Assembly: GCA_001655205.1 (NCBI GenBank)
Contig: LPNZ01011044.1
Coordinates: 1-60,221 of the forward strand
Source of the DNA: Lenisia limosa
Lineage: Eukaryota > Breviatea
Direction: 5' to 3'
Length of the DNA: 60,221 nt
The position numbers and the translations under genes were made by a program. Below are positions 59,526 to 60,221 of the stretch, one piece after another (the first letter of the stretch is position 1; each line of letters begins with the position of its first letter). Below the pieces are notes generated by a model. It searched no databases and was not told the origin of the DNA. It worked only from the letters and a program-made list of their open reading frames with translations.

Positions 59526-60221
59526 CAGTTCAGTTCATTGGCGGTCATTAAATTTTCCCAGGAATGATTGATTTTGAGGCTTTTCTCTATCTCTTTCTCT
59601 TATATGCAGCTTATATGTACAGTATTAAAACTAAATCAAGTTTGAAAGAGGGAAACCCCCAAAACTCTCATCCCCTTTTGGAATGTTCTTTACCGTAAAC
59701 TTTTAAGCAAAATTGCAGTTCTAAATACCTTTAACACAATTAGGAAGATAATTCAAGAACATTCCGTGTGAAATGACCCAAATATAGCACATATACAGAG
59801 TGAACATATATGCTGAAAACAACATTCTAAAATTGAGTGAAATGTAAACCTTAAAAAAATATTCATCCAACAGGTGATCATCTATTTCATTGGGTGATCA
59901 TCAAGAGCACCCCCTTTTAAGTGAGAATCTCATCCAAACAATCCTTTCGGAATGTAGTCTTTAGTAATATCATATTTTCATATTTTAAGCTTCTGAGTAC
60001 TTAGTCTTTTCTCCCTATGCCTCTATAGGCACTTGTTGTCTTTAATTCAATTAAAGGTTAGTATATTGATAAACTACCGCGAATTTTGAGGGTTTCCCAC
60101 TGTCAAACTTCTCGTCCTCGGTCAAGTTGTTTTCCCTACAGAAAAAGGGCACATGTGCTGTAGTTAATTAAAAAAAAATCGACTCAGATGTGTCTTTGTA
60201 ACCATTTTATATAAAATACCT
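59526..60221. other. AT-rich stretch without a recognised gene
   Basis: About 700 bp at the right edge, rich in A and T, with stop codons in all frames at short intervals. I see nothing that supports a gene, RNA or repeat. It may be a promoter or intron of a gene beyond the window. Confidence 0.4.

Overview
The window is nuclear DNA from an intron-rich eukaryote. Every recognisable protein is split into short exons separated by GT...AG introns, mostly about 35-100 bp, and no bacterial-style operon, rRNA or tRNA gene was seen. A complete axonemal dynein heavy chain implies a cell with a motile flagellum. A RasGEF, a KIF18-type kinesin-8, a TBC1D22-type RabGAP and a talin/vinculin-like helical protein would fit a flagellated unicellular relative of animals, fungi or amoebae. 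That placement is inference; I cannot name the species. Thirteen runs of N interrupt the sequence, and six of them start directly after a run of 11-14 C.

Layout, left to right. An Aurora kinase (26-1538, minus) and a kinesin-8 (1872-6238, plus) are divergently transcribed across 333 bp. A Ras guanine-nucleotide exchange factor (6397-10407, minus) converges on the kinesin. An Ala/Val/Ser/Thr-rich helical-bundle protein (10684-14265, minus) and the proteasome lid subunit Rpn6/PSMD11 (14598-16831, plus) form a second divergent pair. A P5A-type P-type ATPase (17262-23260, plus) is followed by an unrecognised gene (23506-24710, minus) that is divergent from a Noc1/CEBPZ ribosome-biogenesis factor (24832-29104, plus). 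Next come a WDR5-like WD40 protein (29232-31075, minus) and a TBC1D22-like RabGAP (31382-33542, minus), then a doubtful small gene (33665-34063, plus).

The largest gene is a roughly 21.5 kb axonemal dynein heavy chain closest to DNAH2, the inner-arm I1/f type (34275-55812, minus). It diverges from an AAAP/SLC38-family amino-acid transporter (56159-58832, plus). The last 1.4 kb is AT-rich with only a weak coding candidate.

The genes are housekeeping or cell-biological (mitosis, proteasome, ER membrane quality control, ribosome assembly, chromatin, Rab/Ras signalling, cilia) and do not form one pathway. The unexplained structure lies mostly in the introns. At least seven carry tandem duplications with 21-31 bp units, four of which fall at splice sites or fill most of the intron, and three loci share a unit of exactly 31 bp. 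One dynein intron carries a short terminal-inverted-repeat element. Other oddities are a Leu in place of the near-invariant Gly of the P-type ATPase phosphorylation motif, a triplicated 3' splice site in the kinesin tail, and a start codon apparently split by an intron. Exon boundaries are read by eye, so gene ends are firmer than internal junctions.
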